Part shown: in pieces, positions 43,962-52,029 of the stretch
Layout of the letters: every line of letters starts with the position of its first letter
How positions within the stretch are numbered: position 1 is the stretch's first letter
DNA from: Georgenia yuyongxinii
GTDB lineage: Bacteria; Actinomycetota; Actinomycetes; Actinomycetales; Actinomycetaceae
Assembly (NCBI RefSeq): GCF_006352065.1
Contig: NZ_CP040915.1
Span: 3,658,001 to 3,722,000, forward strand
DNA length: 64,000 bases
Reading direction: 5' to 3'
Position numbers and translations under genes: made by a program
The notes under the pieces: model-generated
The model's input: only the letters and a program-made list of their open reading frames with translations
What the model was told of the DNA's origin: nothing
Database searches by the model: none

Positions 43962-44771
43962 TCAGGGGACCGGCACAACCTCGGCGCTGAGCGCGGCGTG
44001 GTCCGAGATCGTCAGGTGGTGCGCCCGTCCGGTGCCGGCGGGGCGCACGCCATCACCGAGCAGATGGTCGAGCTGGGTGCGCGGGCGGGCGTTGGTGAAG
44101 GTCGGGGCCACCGCCAGCGCAGTCCACCCGGTGACCTCCTCGACCGCGGCGGGCGGGAGATTGAGGTCCCCGCCGAGCACTCGCGGGCCAGGCAGCACGG
44201 CCAGCGCCCGCACGCACCGGGCCAGCTGCCGCCGGGCCACGTCGGGAAACACCGACAGGTGCGTCACCGCCACGGTTGTCGGGCCGCCAGGTGTCTCCAC
44301 GACGGCGGCCAGGCACACCCGGCCTGCGTCCACCTGCGGGAACCACCCGCCCAGCGACCATCCGAGCAGGTCCGCGCCGCGGCGCAGCCGGACGCCGCCG
44401 CCACGCAGCCGCAGCGCGTGCCAGGAGCGCACGGGGTAGCGGCTCAGGAGCGCGACGCCGTAGGCGGGCCCGTCGACGGACGAGCGTCGCGGCCGGCGGG
44501 CCAGCCCTGTGGCGGAGCCGGCCAGCGAGGCGGCGAACCGGTGGTGCGGCAGGTCCAGCTCGCGGGCCAGCAGCGCCGCCTGGTCCACCCGTCCCGAGCG
44601 TGGCTGGTGCCGGTCGACCTCCTGGACGAGCACGATGTCCGCGTCCACCGCGCGGAGCTCTGCGGCCGCCTCGGTGAGGCTGACGCCGTCGGCCGGCTGA
44701 CCGACCCGTGGTGAGCCGACCGCGGGCAGGGCGTGCTGGAGGTTGACGGTGAGCAGCCGCAGGGCCGTCAC
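43962..44771 (-). CDS. Endonuclease/exonuclease/phosphatase-family protein
   Basis: The 269-residue soluble EEP-fold hydrolase has metal and catalytic motifs in order: LLTVNLQHA (Asn), DIVLVQEVD (Glu), GGDLNLPP (Asp/Asn), QLDHLLG (Asp) and SDHAALSAEV (Asp-His near the C-terminus). There is no signal peptide. Family members cleave phosphodiesters or phosphomonoesters of nucleic acids, lipids or inositol phosphates, and the substrate cannot be told. GTG 44771 overlaps the msrB stop as GTGA. Confidence 0.85.
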   Translation of the reverse strand: MTALRLLTVNLQHALPAVGSPRVGQPADGVSLTEAAAELRAVDADIVLVQEVDRHQPRSGRVDQAALLARELDLPHHRFAASLAGSATGLARRPRRSSVDGPAYGVALLSRYPVRSWHALRLRGGGVRLRRGADLLGWSLGGWFPQVDAGRVCLAAVVETPGGPTTVAVTHLSVFPDVARRQLARCVRALAVLPGPRVLGGDLNLPPAAVEEVTGWTALAVAPTFTNARPRTQLDHLLGDGVRPAGTGRAHHLTISDHAALSAEVVPVP

Positions 44772-45184
44772 GGTGCCGGCGCGCCGTCCGGCCGCTCCTC
44801 GAACGTCAGGGAGACGGAGTTCATGCAGAACCGGTCTCCGGTGGGCGTCTGCGGCGCGTCGTCGAAGACGTGGCCCAGGTGGGACCCGCAGGCGGCGCAG
44901 CGGACCTCGGTGCGCACCATCCCGTGCGAGCGGTCCACGATCAGCTCGACGGCGTCGCTCTCCTTGGGGGCGTAGAAGCTGGGCCAGCCGCAGTGGGCCT
45001 CGAACTTCGTGGCCGAACGGAACAGCTCGGCGCCGCAGGCGCGACAGCTGTACACGCCGGCACGGTCCTCGCCGAGCAGCTTGCCGGTGAAGGGACGCTC
45101 GGTGCCGGCCTCGCGCAGCACGTGGTACTCGAACTTGTCGAGCTCGGCGCGCCACTGCTCCTCGGACTTGGAGATCTTGGTCAT
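44768..45184 (-). CDS. msrB: Peptide methionine-(R)-S-oxide reductase MsrB
   Basis: The 138-residue enzyme repairs methionine-R-sulphoxide in oxidised proteins. The structural zinc is held by C47, C50, C96 and C99. The catalytic Cys is C120 in RFCMNSVSL, with resolving C65 in HCGWPSF. ATG 45184 opens MTKISKSEEQWRAELDKFEY, and the length is typical. It is 31 bases downstream of the MscS gene and overlaps the EEP hydrolase gene, so the three may be one operon. Confidence 0.96.
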   Translation of the reverse strand: MTKISKSEEQWRAELDKFEYHVLREAGTERPFTGKLLGEDRAGVYSCRACGAELFRSATKFEAHCGWPSFYAPKESDAVELIVDRSHGMVRTEVRCAACGSHLGHVFDDAPQTPTGDRFCMNSVSLTFEERPDGAPAP

Positions 45185-45215
45185 GGCTCCATCCTGCGCT
45201 GCGAACGCGTCCGCG

Positions 45216-47000
45216 TCACGCCGGCCCGTCTGCGTCGTCCGGCGCCGCGTCCTTGCCGTGGACCGCCCCGCGCCCCCGGCTGTCCTCCCGTTTGCGCTCG
45301 GCCACGGCCTCGCGCTCCTCGAGCACCTCCTGGGCCGGACCGCTGAACGCCTCCGCCCGCTCCTCGGCCTCTTTCGAGCCGCTGAAGAAGCTCGCCTCGT
45401 GCCCGACGGCCGTGCCGGTGGGCTGCAGCACGGCGGTGCTCGCCGACTCGTCCTCGGCGCGGGGCCGGCGGACACGCAGCGGTGTCCGGGTGGCCGGGCG
45501 GGTGGGGACGGGTGTGGTGGCCGAGCGGTCGTCGGCCGCGTGGTCGCGCGCCGCGTGGCTGCCGGCGTGGTCGCGCGCCGCGTCGTCGTTCCCGTGGTCA
45601 CCGCCCGGTCCCGGCTCGCCGGGCAGCGCGAGCGCGCCCGGCTCGATGAGCTGGGTGGTGTCGGTGGAGGGGCGCGGCCGCAGGTCCGCCCGGCGCAGGC
45701 TCTCCCCCGAGCGGGCGCGGCGCCGGTCCTCGCGCTCGGCCCGGCGCCGGGCGCGCCGGGCGGCGAGCTCACGTTCGCGCCGCACGTCGGTGTCCTCGGG
45801 CAGCGGCGGCGCGAGCAGGGTGTCGTCCGCTGCGGCCGTCGGCGCGCCGTCCAGCTCGGTGAGCTCGTTCAGCTCGTCGACCACCTCCCGGTAGCGGGGG
45901 TCGGAGCGCTTGTCGGTGACCGTCACGACCTCCTGCTCTTCGAACCGCTGCCGGGGCAGGGCGTAGGGGGCGACAGTCTGCAGCCAGTCCACGAGGTTCT
46001 CGCGCAGGAAGTACTTCAGGTCGGTCAGCGTGCCGGCGTCCTTGCCCGAGACGAGGGCCCGCATCGTCAGCGTGCCCCCGGTGGCCTTGTCCACCTGGAG
46101 CAGGCCCACCCGCTCGTCCCACAGGTCCGTCTGCCGCAGCAGCCGCTCGAGCTCGGCACGCATGGCCGGGACGGGCACGCGCCAGTCGGTCTCGATCTCC
46201 ACGGTGCCGAGCAGCGCCGGCGCCTGCCGCGTCCAGTTCTCGAAGGGCTTGGTGGTGAACTCGGTCGACGGCATGATCATCCGCCGGTCGTCCCAGAGCC
46301 GAACCACCACGTAGGTCAGCGTGATCTCCTCGATGTAGCCGAACTGCCCCTGGACGATGACGATGTCGTCCACCCGGATCGCGTCGGTGAAAGCGAGCTG
46401 AAGTCCCGCGAAGACGTTGCCGAGCGTGGTCTGCGCGGCCAGGCCGGCCACCACCGAGAGCAGACCGGCGGAGGCCAGCAGGCTGGCGCCGGCGGTCCGG
46501 GCCCCCTCGAAGGTGAGCAGTGCCGCCGCGATCCCCACGACGACGATGACGGCGACCCCCACCCGCCGCAGGACCTGCGCCTGGGTCTGGACCCGGCGTG
46601 CCCGGGTGGTGGCGCCCGTGCGGGCGATGCGGGCGAGCGCGGCGTCCTCCACCACGCGGACCATCGCGGCGACGAACCAGGTGACCGCGGCGATCAGGAC
46701 GATCAGCAGGGCGTGCTGGGCGAACGTACGCCAGGTTGGCTCGACGATCCCCCGCGGGACGGGGGTGGCAAGGACGAGGCCGGTCCACGCGCCGATCACC
46801 ACCAGGATCGCCTGCAGGGGCCGTCGGCCACGCCGCACCAGCACGCCGGCTACCGGCCGGCGCCTGGCGACGACCCGCATGGTCCCCGTGACCACGTAGC
46901 TGGCCAGGAGCCCGGCGATCACGCCACCGGCCACCCACAAGGCGACGGACAGCCACTCGACGGCGATCTCGGCAGTCTCTTGGAGCTCGGCAGACCTCAT
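45216..47000 (-). CDS. MscS-family mechanosensitive channel with long charged tail
   Basis: The 594-residue channel has four or five N-terminal helices (about 15-180). The pore-lining helix follows as LLSVVAGLAAQTTLGNVFAG, then a beta-domain with DAIRVDDIVIVQGQFGYIEE and LWDDRRMIMPSTEF. These are the MscS hallmarks; it releases solutes during hypo-osmotic shock. From about residue 375 there is a roughly 220-residue hydrophilic, Arg/Glu/Asp/Ala-rich, low-complexity tail, including an RRERELAARRARRRAERE stretch and repeats of AARDHA. Ordinary MscS is about 290 residues. The tail is probably cytoplasmic and disordered. The stop codon lies inside a GGCGTGACGCG motif. Confidence 0.9.
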   Translation of the reverse strand: MRSAELQETAEIAVEWLSVALWVAGGVIAGLLASYVVTGTMRVVARRRPVAGVLVRRGRRPLQAILVVIGAWTGLVLATPVPRGIVEPTWRTFAQHALLIVLIAAVTWFVAAMVRVVEDAALARIARTGATTRARRVQTQAQVLRRVGVAVIVVVGIAAALLTFEGARTAGASLLASAGLLSVVAGLAAQTTLGNVFAGLQLAFTDAIRVDDIVIVQGQFGYIEEITLTYVVVRLWDDRRMIMPSTEFTTKPFENWTRQAPALLGTVEIETDWRVPVPAMRAELERLLRQTDLWDERVGLLQVDKATGGTLTMRALVSGKDAGTLTDLKYFLRENLVDWLQTVAPYALPRQRFEEQEVVTVTDKRSDPRYREVVDELNELTELDGAPTAAADDTLLAPPLPEDTDVRRERELAARRARRRAEREDRRRARSGESLRRADLRPRPSTDTTQLIEPGALALPGEPGPGGDHGNDDAARDHAGSHAARDHAADDRSATTPVPTRPATRTPLRVRRPRAEDESASTAVLQPTGTAVGHEASFFSGSKEAEERAEAFSGPAQEVLEEREAVAERKREDSRGRGAVHGKDAAPDDADGPA

Positions 47001-47087
47001 GGTCCCAGGCTAGGTCGGCGCGCCCGTCGGGCACCCCACGGGATGCCCGGCTGGTACCCGAGTGGATACCCGGTACTTGCCGGGACC

Positions 47088-47591
47088 TCAGAGGTCCTTG
47101 CCGAGGAACACCGTCACGTACGGGTTGTCCTCAAACGGCTGCGTGGCGGTGTACCCGGCGGACGCGTAGAGCGAGATCGCCTCGGTCAGCGACTCGTTGA
47201 TGCTGAGCACCACCCGCCGCCCGCCGAGCGCCCGGGCGCGGTTCTCCAGCGCGCGCAGCAGGAAGCGCCCCAGCCCCTTGCCGCGGGCGTCGGTCGCCAG
47301 CCACATCCGCCGCAGCTCGACGTCGCCGTTCGGGAGCACCCGCACCCCGCCGCACCCGAGCACGGTGCCGGAGGCGAGCTCGGTGAGCAGGAGGAAGTCA
47401 CCCCTGGGGGGCGTGACGTCGTCGGGGTCCACCTGCTCGGTCAGCTTCGGGTCGAAGCCGCCCTCCAGCCGCCGGTCGAGCTCGGCGAAGTAGGACGAGA
47501 GGGCGCGCGCCGCGCGGTCGCTGGCCGCCTGCCCCTCGATGATGCGCACGGGCGGCGTGCTCGTCGTCTGCTGCGGGCTCGTCATGCCCAT
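47088..47591 (-). CDS. GNAT-family N-acetyltransferase
   Basis: The 167-residue enzyme has the acetyl-CoA binding loop DARGKGLGRFLLRALE (motif A, about 100-115), preceded by ELRRMWLATD and followed by LYASAGYTATQPFEDNPYV. The FAELDRRLEGGFDP segment before the core recurs in MarR-associated GNATs. The first ATG (47591) is six bases behind GGAGG and is preferred over the one two codons later. It is divergent from the PfkB-like gene. The acceptor substrate is unknown. Confidence 0.88.
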   Translation of the reverse strand: MGMTSPQQTTSTPPVRIIEGQAASDRAARALSSYFAELDRRLEGGFDPKLTEQVDPDDVTPPRGDFLLLTELASGTVLGCGGVRVLPNGDVELRRMWLATDARGKGLGRFLLRALENRARALGGRRVVLSINESLTEAISLYASAGYTATQPFEDNPYVTVFLGKDL

Positions 47592-47691
47592 ATGGTGCCT
47601 CCGGCGGCTCCCCTCTGCCTACCGGTGGGGAGCGGTCAGAATGCCGCGGCGATCCCTCGCGTGCAGCGCGTGCGGCCCCTACTCTCCGTGC

Positions 47692-48753
47692 ATGGACGGC
47701 TTCGCCGCGCCGCTCGGTGCGGCCTTCCCCCTCGTCCCGGAGAATCCCCCGGCCCGGCCGCACGGTGCCGGGACGCCGGGAGCGGCGCCCGACGTCGTCG
47801 CGGGGACGCAGCAGCGGCCCAGGATCTGCGTGCTCGCCCCGACCCCGCTGCTGGTCGTGGAGATCGCCGAGACCGAGGGGCTGCCGGACCGGACGGGCCG
47901 GCAGGCCGACGTGCACATGCACCCCGGCGGTCAGGGGCTGTGGGTCGCGCGGATGGCGGTGTCCCTCGGTGCCGAGGTGACGGTGTGCGGGCCGTTCGGC
48001 GGGGAGATCGGCCCGCTGGTGGCGCAGATGCTCATCACGGACAAGCTGACCATCCACGGGGTGGCCTACAACGGCGGCAACGGCGCGTACGTCCACGACC
48101 TGCGCGGCGAGGACCGCGAGACGGTCGCGCACATGCCGCCGTTCTCCCTCAACCGGCACGAGCTGGACGACCTGTATGGCACGGTGCTCGTCGACGCCCT
48201 GGAGGCGGACGTGCTGGTCGTGACCGGGGCCGAGCCGGCCGACGTCGTCCCGGCGAGCTTCTTCGGCCGCATCGTGCGGGACCTGAAGCAGGCCGGCTGC
48301 ACCGTCGTGGCGGACCTGTCCGGCGAGGCCGCGATATCCGCCGCGAAGGCCGGGCCGCACGTGCTGAAGATGAGCCACGAGGAGGTGTGCGCCGCCGGCC
48401 TCGCACCCGACGCCGAGGAGGCCTCGCTGCTCGCCGCTGCGCGAAAGCTGGTGGACCGGGGGGTGCGCGCCATGGTGGTCTCCCGCGCGCAGGAGTCCTC
48501 CCTGCTGGTCACGGCCGAGAGCGTGCGCCTGGTCGAGGGGCCCGTCATGACCCCGCTCGACCACCGCGGGGCCGGTGACTCGATGACCGCCGGGCTCGCC
48601 GTCGGCCTCGGTCGCGGACTCGACATCGCCGACGCCGCCCGGCTGGGTGCGGCGGCGGGCGCCCTTAACGTCACCCGGCGCGGCCTGGGCACGGGCCGGC
48701 GGGACCAGATCGAGCGCTTCGCCCGGCGCATCACTGTGCGGGAGTCGCCGTAG
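47692..48753 (+). CDS. PfkB-family kinase (1-phosphofructokinase-like) with atypical motif 1
   Basis: The 353-residue ribokinase-fold enzyme has a C-terminal motif DHRGAGDSMTAGLAVGL, the PfkB signature 2 with the catalytic Asp in GAGDS. Its first motif reads HPGGQGLWVARMAVSLGAEV, where related enzymes have GGKGxNVA; the substrate-contacting Asn is Trp here. The substrate sugar may therefore differ from fructose-1-phosphate or tagatose-6-phosphate. The first 45 residues are Pro/Ala-rich and poorly conserved, so translation may start later; ATG 47692 has no clear ribosome site. No PTS or fructose genes are nearby. Confidence 0.8.
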   Translation: MDGFAAPLGAAFPLVPENPPARPHGAGTPGAAPDVVAGTQQRPRICVLAPTPLLVVEIAETEGLPDRTGRQADVHMHPGGQGLWVARMAVSLGAEVTVCGPFGGEIGPLVAQMLITDKLTIHGVAYNGGNGAYVHDLRGEDRETVAHMPPFSLNRHELDDLYGTVLVDALEADVLVVTGAEPADVVPASFFGRIVRDLKQAGCTVVADLSGEAAISAAKAGPHVLKMSHEEVCAAGLAPDAEEASLLAAARKLVDRGVRAMVVSRAQESSLLVTAESVRLVEGPVMTPLDHRGAGDSMTAGLAVGLGRGLDIADAARLGAAAGALNVTRRGLGTGRRDQIERFARRITVRESP

Positions 48754-48881
48754 CCGGCCGGTCGCGCAGCCCGGGCGCCGACTGCCGCAGGTTGCCGGTG
48801 CGGGCGGCGTCGGATGCGTGCAGCGGCACAAGCGGGAAGATGGTGGCAACCGGCTCGGTCCTCTAGAGGAGATGGTGCAAG

Positions 48882-49751
48882 GTGCGAGTGCTGGTGACCA
48901 ACGACGACGGCATCGCCTCAGCCGGGCTGACCGTCCTCGCAGAGGCCGCCCTCGAGGCGGGCCACGAGGTCGTGGTCGCGGCCCCGCACCGCCAGTACTC
49001 GGGCGCGAGCGCGGCCCTGACCGCGCAGGAGCAGGACGGGCACCTCGTGCTCGTCGACGAGCGGCCACCCGGACTGCCCGACGGCGTCACCGCCTTCGGG
49101 GTGAAGGCGGCCCCGGCGCTCATCACCTTCGTCGCGGCCTTCGGCGCGTTCGGCCCCAAGCCGGACGTGGTGATGAGCGGGATCAACCTGGGCGCCAACA
49201 CCGGGCGCGCCACCCTGCACTCCGGCACGGTCGGGGCGGCGCTGTCCGCCTCCTCGCACGGCATCCGTGCGATGGCCGTCTCCATCGCGTCCGCCAAGCC
49301 GCAGCACTGGGACACCGCCCGGCAGGTCTCCGCGCGCGGGCTGCACTGGCTCGTCGAGCAGCCCTGGCACGACCGGGTCCTGAACATCAACGTCCCGGAC
49401 GTCGCCCCGGACCGGCTCCGCGGCCTGCGGGCGGCCTCCCTGGCCAGCTTCGGTGCCGTCCAGGCACGGGTGAAGGAGAAGGGCAGCGGCTACGTCCAGC
49501 TGACCTACTCCGGCGCGGAGGCCGAGGAGGAGCCCGGCACCGACCACTACCTCCTCGCCCGCGGGTGGGCCACGATCTCCATGGTGCGCGCACCGGTGGA
49601 CGACGAGACGGGGATCGTGCTGCCCACGTTCGACGGCGCCGTCGCCGGTGACGACGCGGAGAAGATCCACGTCAGCACCGGCACCGTGATGTCCTCCGGG
49701 GACGACGCGGTGGCCGGGGAGATCGCGGAGGACGACGAAGAGAGCGCCTGA
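48882..49751 (+). CDS. surE: 5'-nucleotidase SurE
   Basis: The 289-residue phosphatase acts on nucleoside monophosphates and exopolyphosphate, with a divalent metal held by D8 and D9 (TNDDG) plus the Ser of QYSGAS and the Asn of SGINLGAN. The C-terminal 40 residues are acidic and longer than in E. coli SurE (253 residues). GTG 48882 is used; GAGGAG lies 12 bases upstream. The gene converges on the metallopeptidase gene across a 7-bp tandem repeat. Confidence 0.93.
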   Translation: MRVLVTNDDGIASAGLTVLAEAALEAGHEVVVAAPHRQYSGASAALTAQEQDGHLVLVDERPPGLPDGVTAFGVKAAPALITFVAAFGAFGPKPDVVMSGINLGANTGRATLHSGTVGAALSASSHGIRAMAVSIASAKPQHWDTARQVSARGLHWLVEQPWHDRVLNINVPDVAPDRLRGLRAASLASFGAVQARVKEKGSGYVQLTYSGAEAEEEPGTDHYLLARGWATISMVRAPVDDETGIVLPTFDGAVAGDDAEKIHVSTGTVMSSGDDAVAGEIAEDDEESA

Positions 49752-49776
49752 CCCGCGCCCTCGGGCGTCACGCGTC

Positions 49777-49817
49777 AGGTGTCGGGTGTCAGGTGCGGGT
49801 GTCGGGTGTCGGGTGTC
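49777..49817. repeat. 7-bp tandem repeat (GGGTGTC)
   Basis: Six consecutive units run AGGTGTC, GGGTGTC, AGGTGC (one base short), then GGGTGTC three times. The array fills the gap after surE and touches the stop codon of the convergent metallopeptidase gene. Confidence 0.85.
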
Positions 49818-50193
49818 AGGCCCAGCCGAGCTCGTGCAGCCGATCGTCGTCGATCCCGAAATGGTGCGCGATCTCATGCACCACGGTGATCGCCACCTCC
49901 TCGACGACCTCGTCGGCGCTCTCGCACATGCGCAGCGTGGGGCCGCGGAAGATCGTGATGCGGTCCGGGAGCGAGCCGGCCGCCCACCACGAGTCCCGCT
50001 CGGTCAGCGGGGTGCCCTCGTAGATGCCCAGCAGGTCGTCCTCGTCTCCCTGGAGCTGCTCGGGGGTGGGCTCGTCCTCGACGAGCACCACCACGTTGTC
50101 CATCTTCTCGGCCAGCTCCTCCGGGATGAGGTCCAGCGCGTCCGCGACCGCCTCCTCGAAGGCCTCCTGCGTCATCTCCACCACGAGCCCCAT
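49816..50193 (-). CDS. Minimal zincin metallopeptidase
   Basis: The 125-residue protein has the zinc-binding HEIAH (106-110) within VVHEIAHHFGIDDDRLHELG and an acidic N-terminal half. The DUF/'metallopeptidase family protein' of Actinobacteria has this exact layout; its substrate and function are unknown. ATG 50193 is chosen because GGGGAGGC is three bases upstream, though MTQEAFEEAV six codons later is a possible start. No signal peptide is present. It is divergent from the tRNA cluster. Confidence 0.85.
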   Translation of the reverse strand: MGLVVEMTQEAFEEAVADALDLIPEELAEKMDNVVVLVEDEPTPEQLQGDEDDLLGIYEGTPLTERDSWWAAGSLPDRITIFRGPTLRMCESADEVVEEVAITVVHEIAHHFGIDDDRLHELGWA

Positions 50194-50298
50194 CTTGCCT
50201 CCCCGGGCGGCGGCCGTTCTCCGGAGGGATCGCACCGGTTCCCTTCCAGTCCCCGCGGCGGCACTCCGGCGCGTGACCGGGAGCACACCTTGCCGACT

Positions 50299-50328
50299 TT
50301 GCTCCCCGACCCTTCTTCCCCGTATGCT
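50299..50328 (+). promoter_or_regulatory. Candidate promoter of the tRNA-Glu gene
   Basis: TTGCTC (50299-50304) and TATGCT (50323-50328) are separated by 18 bases and lie about 50 bases before tRNA-Glu, a reasonable sigma-70-type promoter for this cluster. Confidence 0.4.
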
Positions 50329-50380
50329 GACCGAGGTCTTGGGGCGCTCCGGCGTCACGGGTAGTCCACAGCAGTAACGG

Positions 50381-50453
50381 GCCCCCATCGTCTAGCGGCC
50401 TAGGACCCCGCCCTTTCACGGCGGTAGCACGGGTTCGAATCCCGTTGGGGGTA
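50381..50453 (+). tRNA. tRNA-Glu (anticodon TTC)
   Basis: The 73-base cloverleaf has acceptor GCCCCCA pairing to TGGGGGT, anticodon loop CTTTCAC and T-loop TTCGAAT. The first acceptor pair is G-U. CCA is not encoded. Confidence 0.95.
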
Positions 50454-50509
50454 CGCACCACCAGCAGGACAAACTGAATACGAAGTACCAGGCTCCACGC
50501 CTCACACGA

Positions 50510-50583
50510 GGCCCCGTAGCGCAGTTGGTTAGCGCGCCGCCCTGTCACGGCGGAGGTCGCGGGTTCAAGTCCCGTCGGGGTCG
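50510..50583 (+). tRNA. tRNA-Asp (anticodon GTC)
   Basis: The 74-base cloverleaf has acceptor GGCCCCG with CGGGGTC, anticodon loop CTGTCAC, T-loop TTCAAGT and discriminator G, as in other tRNA-Asp. It is 56 bases after tRNA-Glu. Confidence 0.95.
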
Positions 50584-50592
50584 CCGGTACGG

Positions 50593-50618
50593 ACGCCCAG
50601 TCCGAGAGGACTGGGCGT
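50593..50618 (+). terminator. Terminator after tRNA-Asp
   Basis: An 11-bp stem, ACGCCCAGTCC (50593-50603) with its complement (50608-50618), closes on a GAGA tetraloop and is followed by T-rich TCGTGT. It lies between tRNA-Asp and tRNA-Phe, so tRNA-Phe may need its own promoter or read-through. Confidence 0.7.
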
Positions 50619-50627
50619 TCGTGTCAG

Positions 50628-50700
50628 GGCTCTGTAGCTCAGTTGGTAGAGCGTTCGACTGAAAATCGAAAGGTCACCGGATCGACGCCGGTCGGAGCCA
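50628..50700 (+). tRNA. tRNA-Phe (anticodon GAA)
   Basis: The 73-base cloverleaf has acceptor GGCTCTG with CGGAGCC, anticodon loop CTGAAAA and discriminator A. The T-loop reads ATCGACG, with A where T54 is expected. CCA is not encoded. Confidence 0.95.
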
Positions 50701-50705
50701 CCACA

Positions 50706-50737
50706 GAAGGCCCCGCACTTCCGAGTGCGGGGCCTTC
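50706..50737 (+). terminator. Terminator after tRNA-Phe
   Basis: Perfect 14-bp arms GAAGGCCCCGCACT (50706-50719) and their complement (50724-50737) flank a TCCG loop, directly after the tRNA. Confidence 0.85.
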
Positions 50738-51069
50738 GTCGTCCCGGATGGGGATCGCTGTCGCAGACTCGGCACAGGAGCGACGTGATTTCTCGCGGCC
50801 CAGCCCGACATCGCAGCACCGTCACACCCGACAAGACCGGCCCGCGCCAACGGGGTCGATTGCGACGATGTTGCCGTCTCCGTAGCCCGCCAGACAGCAA
50901 GTTCGTCGCAGTGGGGAGGACGCCACGCGCACGAGCCCACCGAGTGCGACGAAGGTGCGGCCAGTCGGGCAAGAACATCGTCACGCCGGACGGTGGACGC
51001 TGCGCGGAGACCTGTGGCAAAGCGTCATTGAGGACGACGGCGCTCCCGTCCCTGAGCGAGAATCGCCGC
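50738..51069. other. Gap without a supported gene
   Basis: Between the tRNA-Phe terminator and the ABC ATPase start there is no convincing reading frame, repeat or hairpin. It presumably holds the promoter of the ABC genes. Confidence 0.4.
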
Positions 51070-52029
51070 ATGGGCAAGCACAGCACCGGTGAGCCGGACG
51101 GTCCCGCCGCCGGGCATGCGACAACGACCGCTCGGGAGCACTCGACAGACGTCCCCGAGGCGGCCCGCGACGAGACGTCCCGGCTGGATAGTGCGGCCCG
51201 CCCGGCCGGCCCTCCTCCCGACGGGCTCCGACGCCGTCCCACCCCGGTGCACACCCCCGCCGAGCCCGCACCCGACACCATCGCTTCCGCGCGCGGCCTG
51301 ACCAAGGTTTATGGCGCCGGTGACACCCAGGTGCGCGCGCTCGACGGCGTCGACGTGGACCTCGCACGCGGCGAGCTGACCGCCGTCATGGGTCCGTCCG
51401 GCTCGGGCAAGTCCACCCTCATGCACTGCCTCGCCGGCCTGGACTCCCCGACCGCCGGCTCCGTGGTGGTCGACGGCGTCGAGATCTCCCGGATGAACCA
51501 GCGCCAGCTGACCAAGCTCCGGCGCACCCGGATCGGCTTCGTGTTCCAGGCCTACAACCTCGTGCCGACGCTCACCGCCGCGGAGAACATCCGCCTCCCG
51601 CTGGACATCGCCCGCCGGCCGGTCGACCACGAGCGCTTCGACGCCGTCGTGCGCGCCGTCGGGCTGCAGGACCGGCTCCACCACCGGCCCAGCGAGCTCT
51701 CCGGCGGGCAGCAGCAGCGGGTGGCGTGCGCGCGGGCGCTCATCGCCGAGCCCTCGGTCGTCTTCGCGGACGAGCCCACCGGCAACCTCGACTCTCGCTC
51801 CGCGGCGGAGGTGCTGAGCTTCCTGCGCCGCAGCGTGGACGACCTGGGCCACTCCGTCGTCATGGTCACCCACGAGCCCATGGCCGCGGCCTATGCCCAT
51901 CGGGTCCTGTTCCTGGCGGACGGCCGGCTCGAGGCCCAGCTGCTCGACCCCGACGAGGCCGCGGTGCTCGACGCACTCGGCGAGCTCAGCGTCGCCCGCG
52001 AGCGCCGGCGCGCGACCGAGCCCGCCTGA
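51070..52029 (+). CDS. MacB/LolD-type ABC ATPase
   Basis: The 319-residue ATPase has a non-conserved hydrophilic N-terminus of about 70 residues. The domain then carries Walker A GPSGSGKST (108-116), [15 protein letters not shown], Walker B VVFADEPTGNLD and VTHEP. FVFQAYNLVPTLTAAENI after the Q-loop is typical of the MacB/FtsE/LolD class, which works mechanically with FtsX-type permeases rather than as importers. The stop overlaps the permease start (TGATG). No adjacent two-component system is seen, unlike many antibiotic-detoxification modules of this class. Confidence 0.92.
   Translation: MGKHSTGEPDGPAAGHATTTAREHSTDVPEAARDETSRLDSAARPAGPPPDGLRRRPTPVHTPAEPAPDTIASARGLTKVYGAGDTQVRALDGVDVDLARGELTAVMGPSGSGKSTLMHCLAGLDSPTAGSVVVDGVEISRMNQRQLTKLRRTRIGFVFQAYNLVPTLTAAENIRLPLDIARRPVDHERFDAVVRAVGLQDRLHHRPSELSGGQQQRVACARALIAEPSVVFADEPTGNLDSRSAAEVLSFLRRSVDDLGHSVVMVTHEPMAAAYAHRVLFLADGRLEAQLLDPDEAAVLDALGELSVARERRRATEPA

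Noticed and set aside
45009-48578. 1189-codon plus-strand frame
   Set aside because: It crosses msrB, MscS and GNAT genes antisense and the kinase gene out of frame, so it cannot be a single real protein.
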